Origin: Metallococcus carri
GTDB taxonomy: Bacteria > Actinomycetota > Actinomycetes > Actinomycetales > Dermatophilaceae
Direction of reading: 5' to 3'
Assembly (NCBI RefSeq): GCF_011440275.1
Contig: NZ_JAAOIV010000010.1
Location: forward strand, 1-64,000
DNA: 64,000 nt
In this document: one piece after another, positions 42,540 through 51,256 of the stretch
Layout: the number at the start of each line of letters is the position of its first letter
How positions within the stretch are numbered: position 1 is the stretch's first letter
The notes under the pieces: generated by a model
Database searches by the model: none
What the model was told of the DNA's origin: nothing
The model's input: only the letters and a program-made list of their open reading frames with translations
Translations under genes and position numbers: made by a program

Positions 42540-42595
42540 TCACCCCACGAAGTTCTCGCTGGCGCTCGATACTTCGCGAGGACCCCGACCGATGA
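42536..42595 (+). CDS. 19-residue minicistron, copy 1
   Basis: ATG 42536 overlaps the exporter stop (ATGA) and the frame encodes MITPRSSRWRSILREDPDR before a TGA at 42593-42595, which overlaps the next ATG. GAGGACC sits before the following ATG. Whether the basic peptide has a function or only carries ribosomes across the gap is unknown. Confidence 0.4.
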   Translation: MITPRSSRWRSILREDPDR

Positions 42596-42647
42596 TCACC
42601 CCACGAAGTTCTCGCTGGCGCTCGATACTTCGCGAGGACCCCGATCG
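42536..42647 (+). repeat. 56-bp tandem duplication between exporter subunits
   Basis: Two near-identical 56-bp units (42536-42591, 42592-42647), then ATGAGCACCCC of the next gene, which looks like the start of a third. Each unit carries CGAAGT...ACTTCG, able to pair, and GAGGACC before an ATG. Confidence 0.93.
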
Positions 42648-42651
42648 ATGA
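42592..42651 (+). CDS. 19-residue minicistron, copy 2
   Basis: Identical peptide to copy 1. ATG 42592 overlaps the stop of copy 1, and its own TGA (42649-42651) overlaps ATG 42648 of the second exporter subunit. A chain of three ATGA overlaps thus connects the two large genes. Confidence 0.4.
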   Translation: MITPRSSRWRSILREDPDR

Positions 42652-44537
42652 GCACCCCTCCTGGGCGGGGGCCGATACGCCGGCAAGGCGGACCGATGAT
42701 GGGCATCGGTGCCGCCGAGAAATCGCACGACTTCAAGGGCTCGGCGCGACGCGTGCTCGGCCGGCTGCGGCCGCATCGGGCCACGCTCGCCGTGATCCTG
42801 GTGCTAACGGTGTGCAGCGTGGCCCTCAACGTCGCCGGGCCGAAGATCCTCGGTCACGCGGTCGACGAGATCTACTCGGGTCTGATGCATCCACGGCCGC
42901 GCGGTGCGAAGGCGCCGATCGACTTCGGGGCGGTCGGCCGGATCCTGCTGCTGGCCCTTGGTTGTTATCTGGTGGCGGCGCTGGCGCAGCTCGTGCAAGC
43001 CAGACTGCTCAACCGGATCGTCCAGCTCACCGTGCGCGACCTGCGCCGCGACGTGGAGACCAAGGTGCACCGGTTGCCGCTGCGCTATCTCGACGGGCAG
43101 CCGCGCGGTGAGCTGCTCTCGCGGGTCACCAATGACATCGACAATGTCGGCCAGTCGATGCAGCAGACGATGAGTCAGCTGCTCGTCAACGGGCTCACCG
43201 CGATCGGCGTGGTCGTCATGATGTTCACCATCTCCTGGTGGTTGACGCTGGTCGCGATGCTCGCCATACCGATCGTCATGCTGGTGACCGGCCGGGTGAT
43301 GAAGCGCTCGCAGGGGATGTTCGTGCAGCAGTGGAAGAACACCGGCGAGCTCAACGCGCAGATCGAGGAGACCTACTCCGCGCACGAACTGGTCAAGGTG
43401 TTCGGACGCGGCCCGCAGGTGCAGGCCGCCTTCGCCGCCAAGAACGACGAACTCATGACGCTGAGCTGGCGGGCGCAGTTCGTGAGCAGCCTGGTGATGC
43501 CGATCATGATGTTCGTCGGCAACCTGCAATATGTCGTGGTGTGCGTGCTCGGCGGCCTGCAGGTCGCCTCGGGCAATCTGTCGCTCGGCGATGTCACCGC
43601 CTTCGTGCAGTACTCGCGCCAGTTCACCCAGCCGATCACCCAGCTCGCCTCGATGGTCAACCTGCTGCAGTCGGGTGTCGCCTCGGCCGAGCGGGTTTTC
43701 GCGGTGCTGGACCAGCCCGAGGAGCCGGCCGACGCGGACGGCATACCGCAGCCGCGGGGCGGGCGGGTGAGCTTCGAGGACGTCTCCTTCGGGTATGCCG
43801 AGGGTGTGCCGCTGATCGAGCACCTCACCCTCGAGGTCGAGCCGGGGTCGACGGTTGCGATCGTGGGTCCGACCGGCGCGGGCAAGACGACGCTGGTCAA
43901 CCTGCTGATGCGCTTCTACGACGTCGACTCGGGGCGAATCCTGTTGGACGGTCAGGACATTCGCGACATCCCACGGTCGGCGCTGCGGTCGCGGATCGGG
44001 ATGGTGCTGCAAGACACCTGGCTGTTCCACGGCACGATCTACGACAACATCGCCTACGGCAACGCGAAGGCGACACCGCAGCAGGTGATGGAGGCAGCCC
44101 GGGCCACCTATGTCGACCGGTTCGTGCACTCGCTGCCGGACGGCTACGACACGATCATCGACGAGGACGGCACCAACATCTCCGCCGGCGAGCGGCAGCT
44201 GATCACCATCGCTCGGGCGTTCGTCGCCAACCCGAGCCTGCTGATCCTCGATGAGGCCACGTCGTCGGTCGACACCCGCACCGAGTTGTTGCTGCAGCAG
44301 GCGATGGCGGCCTTGCGCACCGACCGCACCAGTTTTGTCATCGCGCACCGGCTGTCGACGATCCGCGACGCCAACGTGATCGTGGTGATGGAGCACGGCC
44401 GCATCGTCGAGCAGGGCGACCACGCCTCCTTGCTGGCGGCAGGTGGTGCCTACGCCCGGCTGCACCGAGCGCAATTCGAAGGGGCTGCGGTCGATGCCGA
44501 TTCCGCCGATGCCGAGGCCGCCGGCCGCGCGACCTGA
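42648..44537 (+). CDS. heterodimeric ABC exporter, catalytically complete subunit
   Basis: 629 residues: a 45-residue leader, six-helix exporter domain (about 50-360) and ATPase domain. Walker A GPTGAGKTT, Walker B LLILDEATSSVD and H-loop VIAHRLSTI are canonical, while the signature is ISAGERQL rather than LSGGQ. It thus complements the preceding subunit: one consensus and one degenerate ATP site per dimer, as in TM287/288. ATG 42648 overlaps the upstream minicistron; ATG 42696/42699 within the leader are alternatives. Confidence 0.92.
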   Translation: MSTPPGRGPIRRQGGPMMGIGAAEKSHDFKGSARRVLGRLRPHRATLAVILVLTVCSVALNVAGPKILGHAVDEIYSGLMHPRPRGAKAPIDFGAVGRILLLALGCYLVAALAQLVQARLLNRIVQLTVRDLRRDVETKVHRLPLRYLDGQPRGELLSRVTNDIDNVGQSMQQTMSQLLVNGLTAIGVVVMMFTISWWLTLVAMLAIPIVMLVTGRVMKRSQGMFVQQWKNTGELNAQIEETYSAHELVKVFGRGPQVQAAFAAKNDELMTLSWRAQFVSSLVMPIMMFVGNLQYVVVCVLGGLQVASGNLSLGDVTAFVQYSRQFTQPITQLASMVNLLQSGVASAERVFAVLDQPEEPADADGIPQPRGGRVSFEDVSFGYAEGVPLIEHLTLEVEPGSTVAIVGPTGAGKTTLVNLLMRFYDVDSGRILLDGQDIRDIPRSALRSRIGMVLQDTWLFHGTIYDNIAYGNAKATPQQVMEAARATYVDRFVHSLPDGYDTIIDEDGTNISAGERQLITIARAFVANPSLLILDEATSSVDTRTELLLQQAMAALRTDRTSFVIAHRLSTIRDANVIVVMEHGRIVEQGDHASLLAAGGAYARLHRAQFEGAAVDADSADAEAAGRAT

Positions 44538-44540
44538 CGG

Positions 44541-45968
44541 CTAGGGCGGCTGTGGTGGCGGGGCGGGTGGCCGCTGCAGGCTGAAGTCGTAGACCGTGTC
44601 GGTCGCGGTGCCGGAGGGGTCGAAGAAGGCCGCGCCCTGGCCGTAGAACGCGACGACATTGGGGTCGGTGCTCGACGGATCGGCGACTCGCCGGGCGGAC
44701 GCGGCATACCTGCGCGCACCGTGGACCGCGAACAGGTCGCTCTCGTCGCCCGGCTCGGGGGTGGGGTCGAGGTCGTAGGCGTAGCGGTTCAGCACATCGG
44801 GTGAGTCGGCGGCATCGGTGCGCGGCACGACGTCAGTGGAGTGCGCCACGTCGAAGGACGTCACACTCGGCGGCAGCGCCATCCGCGACACCGGCGACCC
44901 GGCGGTCACCACCGAGGTCACCCGGAAGGTCGATCGGAACCGCTGATCCTGCGCGAGTCGCGTGGCGACGATCCCGCCCTGGCTGTGGCCGACGAGCATC
45001 ACCGGCTCCCGGCCCGGAGGTACGCCGGCCTGTCGCATCGCTGTGCGCAGGGCGGTCTCGATCGCCGGATAGAGGGTGCTCGGCAGAGCGGCCATGGTGC
45101 GCAGGTTGGCTGTGCCGTCCGACGGCGTGGAGGACCCGGTCATCGACCAGTCCTGGGTACCCGGCACCTGCACCACCCACCCGGCGCTGCCGTCCGGTTT
45201 GACGATGCGGTGCACCCGCACCCGGCTGTCGGTCGACCCGGCGCGATCGCTTTCGAGCGCGCCCTGCTCGTCGAGGTAGCCGGCGATGGTGAGCGGACGG
45301 CCGCTGCGCGTGACCGGCCGAGCGTAGGGCGTGACCGGCCGCACGGTGAGCGGTCGATCGTCGCGCAACACCCCGAACTGCATGCCCACCGCCACGACCG
45401 AGACGACCTGTGCCTCGAAGAGGTTGCGTCCCTCGGCGAGCACTCCCGGAACGATCAGCCGCGCCAGGTCGAGCACCTCGTAGGTGAGTTCGGGATGTTC
45501 GCGAAGCAGTTCGGTCAGCGTGGCCATGGCGCGGGCATTTCCACCCGGCACTCCACCGTCGGCGTAGCCGCCCACCCAGGCGACGCCCACGCCGCCCAGG
45601 ACGGCTGGACCGACGACCGGTGCCGCGGCCCAGCGCAGGGTGGCTCTCGTGCCGGTGCGCAACTGGTCGGCGCGTTCATACGCCGTCGCGCTCCAGCGCA
45701 GGCTGCGGGCGGTGAGGGTGGTCCGCATGCCCAGCCCGGCGAGGCTGCGTGAGCCCACACTGAGACTGCCGACCAGGCGGCCGACTTCCAGTGCCGAGCC
45801 GGGCGACACCACCGCGGTGTCCGCGGGCAGGCTCCCGGCCAGCACGACGACTCCGGCGAAACAGTCGTTGGCACTGTCAGCCGCCCGGTCCAGCCGCCCG
45901 GCGGTGGTGCGCAGGTCGATGCAGTCGGCGGCGACCGACCACGCGCCGCCGCTACGCCGATCGCTCAT
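44541..45968 (-). CDS. alpha/beta hydrolase with ESX-like helical N-terminus
   Basis: 475 residues. The N-terminal 100 residues are Ala-rich helices (WSVAADCIDLRTTAGRLDRAAD) like WXG100-type proteins. A small hydrophobic segment AAPVVGPAVLGGVGVAWVGG follows. The C-terminal half holds MLVGHSQGGIVA, with the nucleophile Ser, and a lipase-type core; the tail is Pro-rich. Similar architecture occurs in actinobacterial proteins linked to type VII secretion. The ATG overlaps the previous gene by 17 bp, so this is the last gene of a three-gene operon. Substrate unknown. Confidence 0.75.
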   Translation of the reverse strand: MSDRRSGGAWSVAADCIDLRTTAGRLDRAADSANDCFAGVVVLAGSLPADTAVVSPGSALEVGRLVGSLSVGSRSLAGLGMRTTLTARSLRWSATAYERADQLRTGTRATLRWAAAPVVGPAVLGGVGVAWVGGYADGGVPGGNARAMATLTELLREHPELTYEVLDLARLIVPGVLAEGRNLFEAQVVSVVAVGMQFGVLRDDRPLTVRPVTPYARPVTRSGRPLTIAGYLDEQGALESDRAGSTDSRVRVHRIVKPDGSAGWVVQVPGTQDWSMTGSSTPSDGTANLRTMAALPSTLYPAIETALRTAMRQAGVPPGREPVMLVGHSQGGIVATRLAQDQRFRSTFRVTSVVTAGSPVSRMALPPSVTSFDVAHSTDVVPRTDAADSPDVLNRYAYDLDPTPEPGDESDLFAVHGARRYAASARRVADPSSTDPNVVAFYGQGAAFFDPSGTATDTVYDFSLQRPPAPPPQPP

Positions 45969-46563
45969 CACGATCCGTGCGCGCCACCGCCCGTTCCAGC
46001 TGTGCGCAGGCTGCCTGCAGTTGCGCCCGCCCCAGACCCTCGAAGCGCAGCGCCCCGTCCTCGACGACCAGCTGACCCCAGCCGCCACGGGTCCCGATCA
46101 ATGTCGCGATCACCTCCAGGCGGTGGGCGCTGCGCAGCCCGAGCGTCACCTGTGTCGACCCGCCCCAGGCCATCTCCTCCAGCCAGGACGGCACGGTCGG
46201 CAATCCGGAGACCTCGAGCACCGCGTCGACCGCGCCGCCCACCCGAATCTCCTCGGCCAGCACGAGCGCGTCACCCACGAGCAGGCCGCGATCGCGTCCT
46301 GAGCCCCCACGCCGCAGCGGTATGCCGGCCGCCTCACCCGCCGCGGCGATCTCGCCGAACATCGTGTCGCGCAGGCGAGCGTTCGGCGGCGCAGGGGAGG
46401 GGGAGCGGCTGTCGAGGACGACCGGATCCCCGGCAGCCACACCGACGAGGACCAGACGCGCGAAGGCGGGCGTGGAGATCGAGCAGCAGGCGATCGGCAT
46501 ACCGGAGCGCAGGAGCGCGGCGATCGATTCGCGCTCGCGGTGGGACAACGCCCGCCTCACCAC
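45952..46563 (-). CDS. hypothetical protein of the hydrolase cassette
   Basis: 203 residues; not recognised. A soluble Ala/Gly/Arg-rich protein without signal or membrane helices; the N-terminus REDS-type basic helix is followed by beta-rich stretches such as LVLVGVAAGDPVVLDSRSP and a helical C-terminus LGRAQLQAACAQLERAVA. GTG 46563 or 46560 overlaps the preceding stop, and the end overlaps the hydrolase, so all three genes are translated together. A chaperone or immunity role for the hydrolase is possible but unsupported. Confidence 0.7.
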   Translation of the reverse strand: MVRRALSHRERESIAALLRSGMPIACCSISTPAFARLVLVGVAAGDPVVLDSRSPSPAPPNARLRDTMFGEIAAAGEAAGIPLRRGGSGRDRGLLVGDALVLAEEIRVGGAVDAVLEVSGLPTVPSWLEEMAWGGSTQVTLGLRSAHRLEVIATLIGTRGGWGQLVVEDGALRFEGLGRAQLQAACAQLERAVARTDRDERSA

Positions 46564-46865
46564 AGCACCCCGCTCGGGCCGACCACCGGAGCGACCACAC
46601 TCAGCCCGCTCTTGACCAGCGACAGGTTGTGCTCGACCTGCCGGGCGTGACGCAGCAGGGCACCCGACAGATCGTCCAGGGTGTCGGCGCGATCGAGCAG
46701 ATCACGTCGTTGCTCGGCCAGCCGCGCTCGGTATTGATCGGCGCCAGCGCTGCGCCAGCGGACCCCGTCAGCCGCCGCGACGAGCCCGGCCGCATGGCGC
46801 GCGTCGCGAGCGAGCCGGCCGGCCGAGCGGGCCGCGGCGCGAAGGGCGAGAACGTCATCGGACAT
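46557..46865 (-). CDS. small helical ESX/WXG100-like protein
   Basis: 102 residues, almost all helical: two long helices around GVRWRSAGADQYRARLAEQ, a W-x-S-x-A...Y-R pattern like the turn of EspC/WXG100 proteins. First gene of the cassette. ATG 46865 fits best; upstream sequence is noncoding. No T7SS core gene (eccC etc.) lies in the window. Confidence 0.65.
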   Translation of the reverse strand: MSDDVLALRAAARSAGRLARDARHAAGLVAAADGVRWRSAGADQYRARLAEQRRDLLDRADTLDDLSGALLRHARQVEHNLSLVKSGLSVVAPVVGPSGVLW

Positions 46866-46981
46866 GTCGATGACGGTAGGAATCCCGTCGCCCGGCCGCC
46901 AGCGGGAGAAACACCCGTTGTGGACAACTCGGACTACGCCGAGACGGCGCCTGTGCACAACCGCTTCACGCGCGACGGAGG

Positions 46982-47074
46982 GTGGGGGCCACGGGCAGTG
47001 GGAAGAGGGACCCGTGACCCCCACCGGGTGGGGTGAGCCTCGCTGAAAGTGGCAAGGGGACCTGCGAGGTTCAC
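46982..47074. other. two consecutive long hairpins in a divergent 336-bp gap
   Basis: GTGGGGG-cc-ACGGG (46982-46995) pairs with CCCGT-ga-CCCCCAC (47011-47024). GTGAGCCTCGC (47033-47043) pairs with GCGAGGTTCAC (47064-47074) with one mismatch. They lie between the starts of two divergent genes, where terminators are not expected; a structured leader or small RNA is possible. Confidence 0.6.
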
Positions 47075-47095
47075 CGGTCTGGGGATCGAACGGCA

Positions 47096-47166
47096 GATTC
47101 CGTTCGTAAACCATGGACGCAGGACCGAGGGGATCGGTTTCCGTTCGTCAACGACTGTTTTAGGCT
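47096..47166 (+). promoter_or_regulatory. HTH gene promoter with direct repeats
   Basis: TTCCGTTCGT occurs at about 47098 and 47139, each about 13 nt after GGGGATCG; the first is also part of GAACGG-N6-CCGTTC. TAGGCT (47161-47166) is a likely -10 box. The repeated words may bind the HTH protein itself. Confidence 0.5.
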
Positions 47167-47201
47167 GAGCCCGGCATCCGGTGAGCGGGAGGACACGGAA
47201 G

Positions 47202-47732
47202 ATGAGCGAGGACAGCAGCGCACACAAGCAGAGCCAGGAGCGGCTCTACGGCGCACCGCTGTCGGCCGTCGTCGAACAGATCGGCACTCGCCTCGGCCTC
47301 ACCCAGGGCGCCATCGCGCAGGTGCTCGGCCTGTCCGCGCCGATGATGTCCCACCTCGTGAGCGGCCGCCGGGTCAAGATCGGCAACCCGATCGCGCACA
47401 GCCGGCTGGCCCAGTTGCGCGCCCTCAGCGATGATGTCGCGGCCGGTCGCATCCCGGCCGGCGGGGTGGAAGCCGCCATCGCCCGCATCGCCGCCAACTC
47501 CGACACCTGGTCCACCGGCGCCCGCGTGGTCGCACCCCTGCCGGGTGGCGGCTCACCTGTCGGCGGCCGCCGCGTCCAGGAGCTCTTCCGCCAGGTCGCC
47601 GACGCCGCTGACTACCTCGACGCCGCTCGCCTCATCGAGCGCGACTTCCCCGCCATCGCCGAACTCCTGCGGGTGTATGGCGCGAGCCGCACCTCCCGCG
47701 CCGACGAGCACTGGCGCGACACCCTCGGCTGA
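47202..47732 (+). CDS. helix-turn-helix DNA-binding protein
   Basis: 176 residues. An XRE-like HTH at about 25-65 (IGTRLGLTQGAIAQVLGLSAPMMSHLVSGRR) and a helical C-terminus (RRVQELFRQVADAADYLDAARLIERDFPAIAELLRVYG). No sensory domain recognised. ATG 47202 has GGGAGG about 10 nt upstream; GTG 47181 is in frame but too close to the likely start of transcription. Conserved in actinobacteria but of unknown targets. Confidence 0.78.
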   Translation: MSEDSSAHKQSQERLYGAPLSAVVEQIGTRLGLTQGAIAQVLGLSAPMMSHLVSGRRVKIGNPIAHSRLAQLRALSDDVAAGRIPAGGVEAAIARIAANSDTWSTGARVVAPLPGGGSPVGGRRVQELFRQVADAADYLDAARLIERDFPAIAELLRVYGASRTSRADEHWRDTLG

Positions 47733-47821
47733 GAACTCAAGCGCCCTCGCTGCGGCGCCCTATTTGCCGCGCTCGGGCTTCGCTCCGGGCCTCGCTCGCA
47801 AGCTCGCTCGGGTCCTCCGCT

Positions 47822-50044
47822 TCAGCCCTCGCCGCGGCGGACAGCAGCCAGCAACATATTCGCCACGTCCACCACCTCGACCTCGGGCCGGGCATCGCCG
47901 TCGGACTGCTGAGCGGTGAGCCCGTCGCTCAGCATCACCCGGCAGAACGGGCAGCCGATCGCGATCCGGTCCGCACCGGTCGCCACCGCCTCGGACGTGC
48001 GGTCCAGGTTGATCCGGGTGCCGAGCTTCTCCTCCATCCACATGCGCGCACCACCGGCACCACAGCAGAAGGACTTCTCGCCCGAGCGCTCCATCTCCTT
48101 GTACTCCACACCCGGCAGCGCACCGATCAACTCTCGCGGCGGCGCGTAGACGCCGTTGTGCCGGCCGAGATAACACGGGTCGTGATAGGTCACCGACCCG
48201 GCGGTGGAGGCAGCGCCCGCGGTCGACGCGTCGTCCGGACGCGCGACCGGGACCAGCTTCTTCTCCCGCACCAACCGGTTGAGCAGCTGGGTGTGGTGCA
48301 CGACCTCGTAGTCGCCGCCGAGCTGGGGGTATTCGTTCTTCAGCGTGTTGAAACAGTGCGCGCAGGTCACCACGATCTTGGTCGCGCCGGCCTCGTTCAG
48401 CGTCTCGACATTCTGCGACGCGAGCGCTTGGAAGAGCAGTTCGTTGCCCGCGCGCCGTGCCGAATCACCCGTGCACGACTCGCCGTCACCCAGCACCGCG
48501 AAGGTCACGCCGGCGGTGTTGAGCAGCTCCGCGACCGCCTGAGTGGTCTTCTTCGCCCGGTCCTCGTAGGCCCCGGCGCAACCCACCCAGAACAGGTAGT
48601 CGACCTCGGACAGATGCTCCACGTCCTGGCCGAAGACCTTGACCTCGAAAGGCAGATTCTTCGCCCAGTCCAGGCGCGCCCGGGCCGACATACCCCACGG
48701 GTTGCCTTTGGACTCCAGCTTCTTGAACAGCCCGCCCAGCTCGGAGGGGAACGCCGATTCGATCAGCGTCTGATAGCGGCGCATGTCGACGATGTGGTCG
48801 ACATGCTCGATGTCCACCGGGCACTGCTCGACGCACGCGCCGCAGGTGGTGCAGCTCCACAGCACGTCCTGGTCGATGACCGCGTCCGGGCCATGCGGGT
48901 TGTATGCCGTGAGGGGCGCGTCGAGCGCGTATCCCGTGTCCCCGATGAGCGCGGCGTTGAGCGCGTCCGGGACCTCCTGGCCCGCGGTGAGGAAGGGCGC
49001 CTTCGCCGCGGCGTTGTCGCGCAGCGTCATCATCAGCAGCTTCGGCGAGAGCGGCTTGTCGGTGTTCCACGCCGGGCACTGGCTCTGGCAGCGGCCGCAT
49101 TCGGTGCAGGTGGAGAAGTCGAGCAGGCCCTTCCAGGTGAACTCCTGCACCTGGCCGACGCCGAAGGTCGTCTCCTCGTCCATCTCCTCGACCGATTCCA
49201 TCGTCACCGGCTTGCCGTCGACGATCATCGGCTGCAGCGGGCCTAGGGAGGTGCGCCCGTCGGCATACCGCTTGAAGAAGATGTTGAAGAAGGCGAGGAA
49301 GCGGTGCCAGGCCACACCCATCGTGACGTTGCGCGAGATCGTGATCAGCCACACCATCGCGGTCACGATCTTGATCAGCGAGATCAGCACGATGAGGTTC
49401 TTCAGGGTCGGCGCCCCGAGCCCGGTGAGGCCCTGGCCGATGAAGAAGGTCAGCGGGTAGTGCAACGGGGTGGCGTGCTCGCCGGTGCCGGTCTTGTCCA
49501 GGGCGTACTCGAAGAAGCGCAGCGTCAGCACGCACAGGATCTCGACCAGGATGACGATCTCGACAAAATAGGCCTGCCAGAACATCGAGCCGAAGAAACG
49601 TGAGCGGCGGCCGTCGAGCCCGGCTGCGCGCGCCGGGTGGTTCTTGCGGCGGTTCCAGATCAGCCAGACGATGCCGATCAGGCCGATCCAGCCGAGCAAC
49701 TCGTTGACCCACTCCCAGAGGAAGAAGTGGCCGATGATCGGCAGCGCGAAGGTCGGATCCCAGATCTGGAAGTAGGACTGCAGCACCGCCAGCGACAGCA
49801 CGATGAAGGAGATCATCGTGACCCAGTGGGCGGCGGCGACGACCGGCAGGCGCGCCATCCGGGTGTGCCCGAGGAACTCGCGCAGCAGCGTGACCGTGCG
49901 CTCGCCCTTGTGATCGCCGCGGTTCTCGGCGCGGCCGAGCTTGAAGGTGGCGATGAACCGGCGGATGGCCGGGACCACCATCACGATGCCGACGAGCGTG
50001 ATGCCGAGGGTGATGACGGCGGCGACGATCTGGAGCGCGGACAT
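47822..50044 (-). CDS. etfD: membrane iron-sulfur oxidoreductase (EtfD-like)
   Basis: 740 residues. About six N-terminal transmembrane helices (1-265) form a NarI-like haem domain with several His. Two 4Fe-4S motifs follow, CTECGRCQSQCP and CTTCGACVEQCP, then two CCG domains (VGCAGAYEDRAKKT, CGAGGARMW, VTCAHC). This order matches M. tuberculosis Rv0338c/EtfD, which takes electrons from ETF during beta-oxidation into the quinone pool. That suits FadE5 encoded 18 kb away. No etfAB is adjacent. No ribosome site stronger than GGAG-like is visible at ATG 50044. Confidence 0.88.
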   Translation of the reverse strand: MSALQIVAAVITLGITLVGIVMVVPAIRRFIATFKLGRAENRGDHKGERTVTLLREFLGHTRMARLPVVAAAHWVTMISFIVLSLAVLQSYFQIWDPTFALPIIGHFFLWEWVNELLGWIGLIGIVWLIWNRRKNHPARAAGLDGRRSRFFGSMFWQAYFVEIVILVEILCVLTLRFFEYALDKTGTGEHATPLHYPLTFFIGQGLTGLGAPTLKNLIVLISLIKIVTAMVWLITISRNVTMGVAWHRFLAFFNIFFKRYADGRTSLGPLQPMIVDGKPVTMESVEEMDEETTFGVGQVQEFTWKGLLDFSTCTECGRCQSQCPAWNTDKPLSPKLLMMTLRDNAAAKAPFLTAGQEVPDALNAALIGDTGYALDAPLTAYNPHGPDAVIDQDVLWSCTTCGACVEQCPVDIEHVDHIVDMRRYQTLIESAFPSELGGLFKKLESKGNPWGMSARARLDWAKNLPFEVKVFGQDVEHLSEVDYLFWVGCAGAYEDRAKKTTQAVAELLNTAGVTFAVLGDGESCTGDSARRAGNELLFQALASQNVETLNEAGATKIVVTCAHCFNTLKNEYPQLGGDYEVVHHTQLLNRLVREKKLVPVARPDDASTAGAASTAGSVTYHDPCYLGRHNGVYAPPRELIGALPGVEYKEMERSGEKSFCCGAGGARMWMEEKLGTRINLDRTSEAVATGADRIAIGCPFCRVMLSDGLTAQQSDGDARPEVEVVDVANMLLAAVRRGEG

Positions 50045-50088
50045 GCCGCGAGTCTAGCTAGCCCCTACTGATGAGTAGCCGCAGCCGC

Positions 50089-50199
50089 GCCCATCCGGCA
50101 TACGGGCAACCCGCGGCGTGCGGCATACGACGGCCGCGGGTTCCGGCAGACGACGGCCCGGCGACCTCGGTCACGCCAGCCAGCCCATCCGGCATACCT
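50089..50199. repeat. GCCCATCCGGCATAC direct repeats and hairpin upstream of cysK
   Basis: GCCCATCCGGCATAC occurs at about 50089 and 50185. Between them AACCCGCGG (50108-50116) pairs with CCGCGGGTT (50134-50142). The gap 50045-50312 otherwise holds only the divergent promoters. Confidence 0.7.
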
Positions 50200-50312
50200 G
50201 ATGAGACGGAGTTGCGGGCTGCATAACGCGATGTTGGAATAGACATAAATGGCCAGCCGTTGCCATCGGCGACGGCAGGCCACCGACTCGACAGCTAAGG
50301 CGGTTAACCCTC

Positions 50313-51242
50313 GTGCCCATTTACTCCGACGTCACCGAGTCCATCGGCAACACCCCGCTGGTTCGCATCAACCGGATCATCGACGCGCCGGACGTCACCA
50401 TCGCCGGCAAGCTCGAGTTCAACAACCCGGCGGCCTCGGTCAAGGACCGCATCGGCGCCGCGATCGTCAAGGCGGCCGAGAAGTCCGGTGAGCTCAAGCC
50501 CGGGGGCACGATCGTCGAAGCGACGTCCGGCAACACCGGCATCGCGCTCGCCATGGTCGGCGCTGCCAAGGGCTACAAGGTCGTGCTCGCGATGCCCGAG
50601 ACCATGTCGAACGAGCGCAAGGCGCTGCTCAAGGCGTATGGCGCCGAGCTCGTCCTCACCCCTGGTGCGGAGGGCATGAAGGGCGCGGTCGCCAAGGCGG
50701 AGGAGCTCGCCAAGGAGCGCGGCGGCATCCTCGCCCGGCAGTTCGCGAACGAGGCCAACCCCGAAGTGCACCGCGCGACGACCGCCGAGGAGATCTGGCG
50801 CGACACCGACGGCAAGGTCGACATCGTCGTGTCCGGCATCGGCACCGGCGGCACCATCACCGGCGTCGGCCAGGTGCTGAAGGAGCGCAAGCCCGAGGTG
50901 CAGATGATCGCCGTCGAGCCGGAGGAGTCGGCGATCCTCAACGGCGGCCAGCCCGGCCCGCACAAGATCCAGGGCATCGGCGCCAACTTCGTGCCGGACA
51001 TCCTGGACCGCAACATCTACGACGAGGTCATCGACATCAACGCGCAGACCGCGGTGGAGTGGGCGCGCAAGGCCGCCACCCAGGAGGGCCTGCTCGTCGG
51101 CATCTCCTCCGGCGCTGCGCTCGCGGCCACCGACCAGGTCGCCCGCCGCCCCGAGAACAAGGGCAAGACCATCGTGGTGGTGCTCCCCAGTTTTGGTGAG
51201 CGCTATCTGTCGACGATCCTGTTCGAGGGCATTCTCGACTGA
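50313..51242 (+). CDS. cysK: cysteine synthase A (O-acetylserine sulfhydrylase)
   Basis: 309 residues, the usual length. PLP lysine in [12 protein letters not shown], substrate loop [12 protein letters not shown], phosphate-binding [10 protein letters not shown] and C-terminal [11 protein letters not shown]. Makes L-cysteine from O-acetylserine and sulfide. GTG 50313 is the only suitable start. cysE follows after 14 bp. Confidence 0.95.
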   Translation: MPIYSDVTESIGNTPLVRINRIIDAPDVTIAGKLEFNNPAASVKDRIGAAIVKAAEKSGELKPGGTIVEATSGNTGIALAMVGAAKGYKVVLAMPETMSNERKALLKAYGAELVLTPGAEGMKGAVAKAEELAKERGGILARQFANEANPEVHRATTAEEIWRDTDGKVDIVVSGIGTGGTITGVGQVLKERKPEVQMIAVEPEESAILNGGQPGPHKIQGIGANFVPDILDRNIYDEVIDINAQTAVEWARKAATQEGLLVGISSGAALAATDQVARRPENKGKTIVVVLPSFGERYLSTILFEGILD

Positions 51243-51256
51243 TCATGGGAGCAGGT

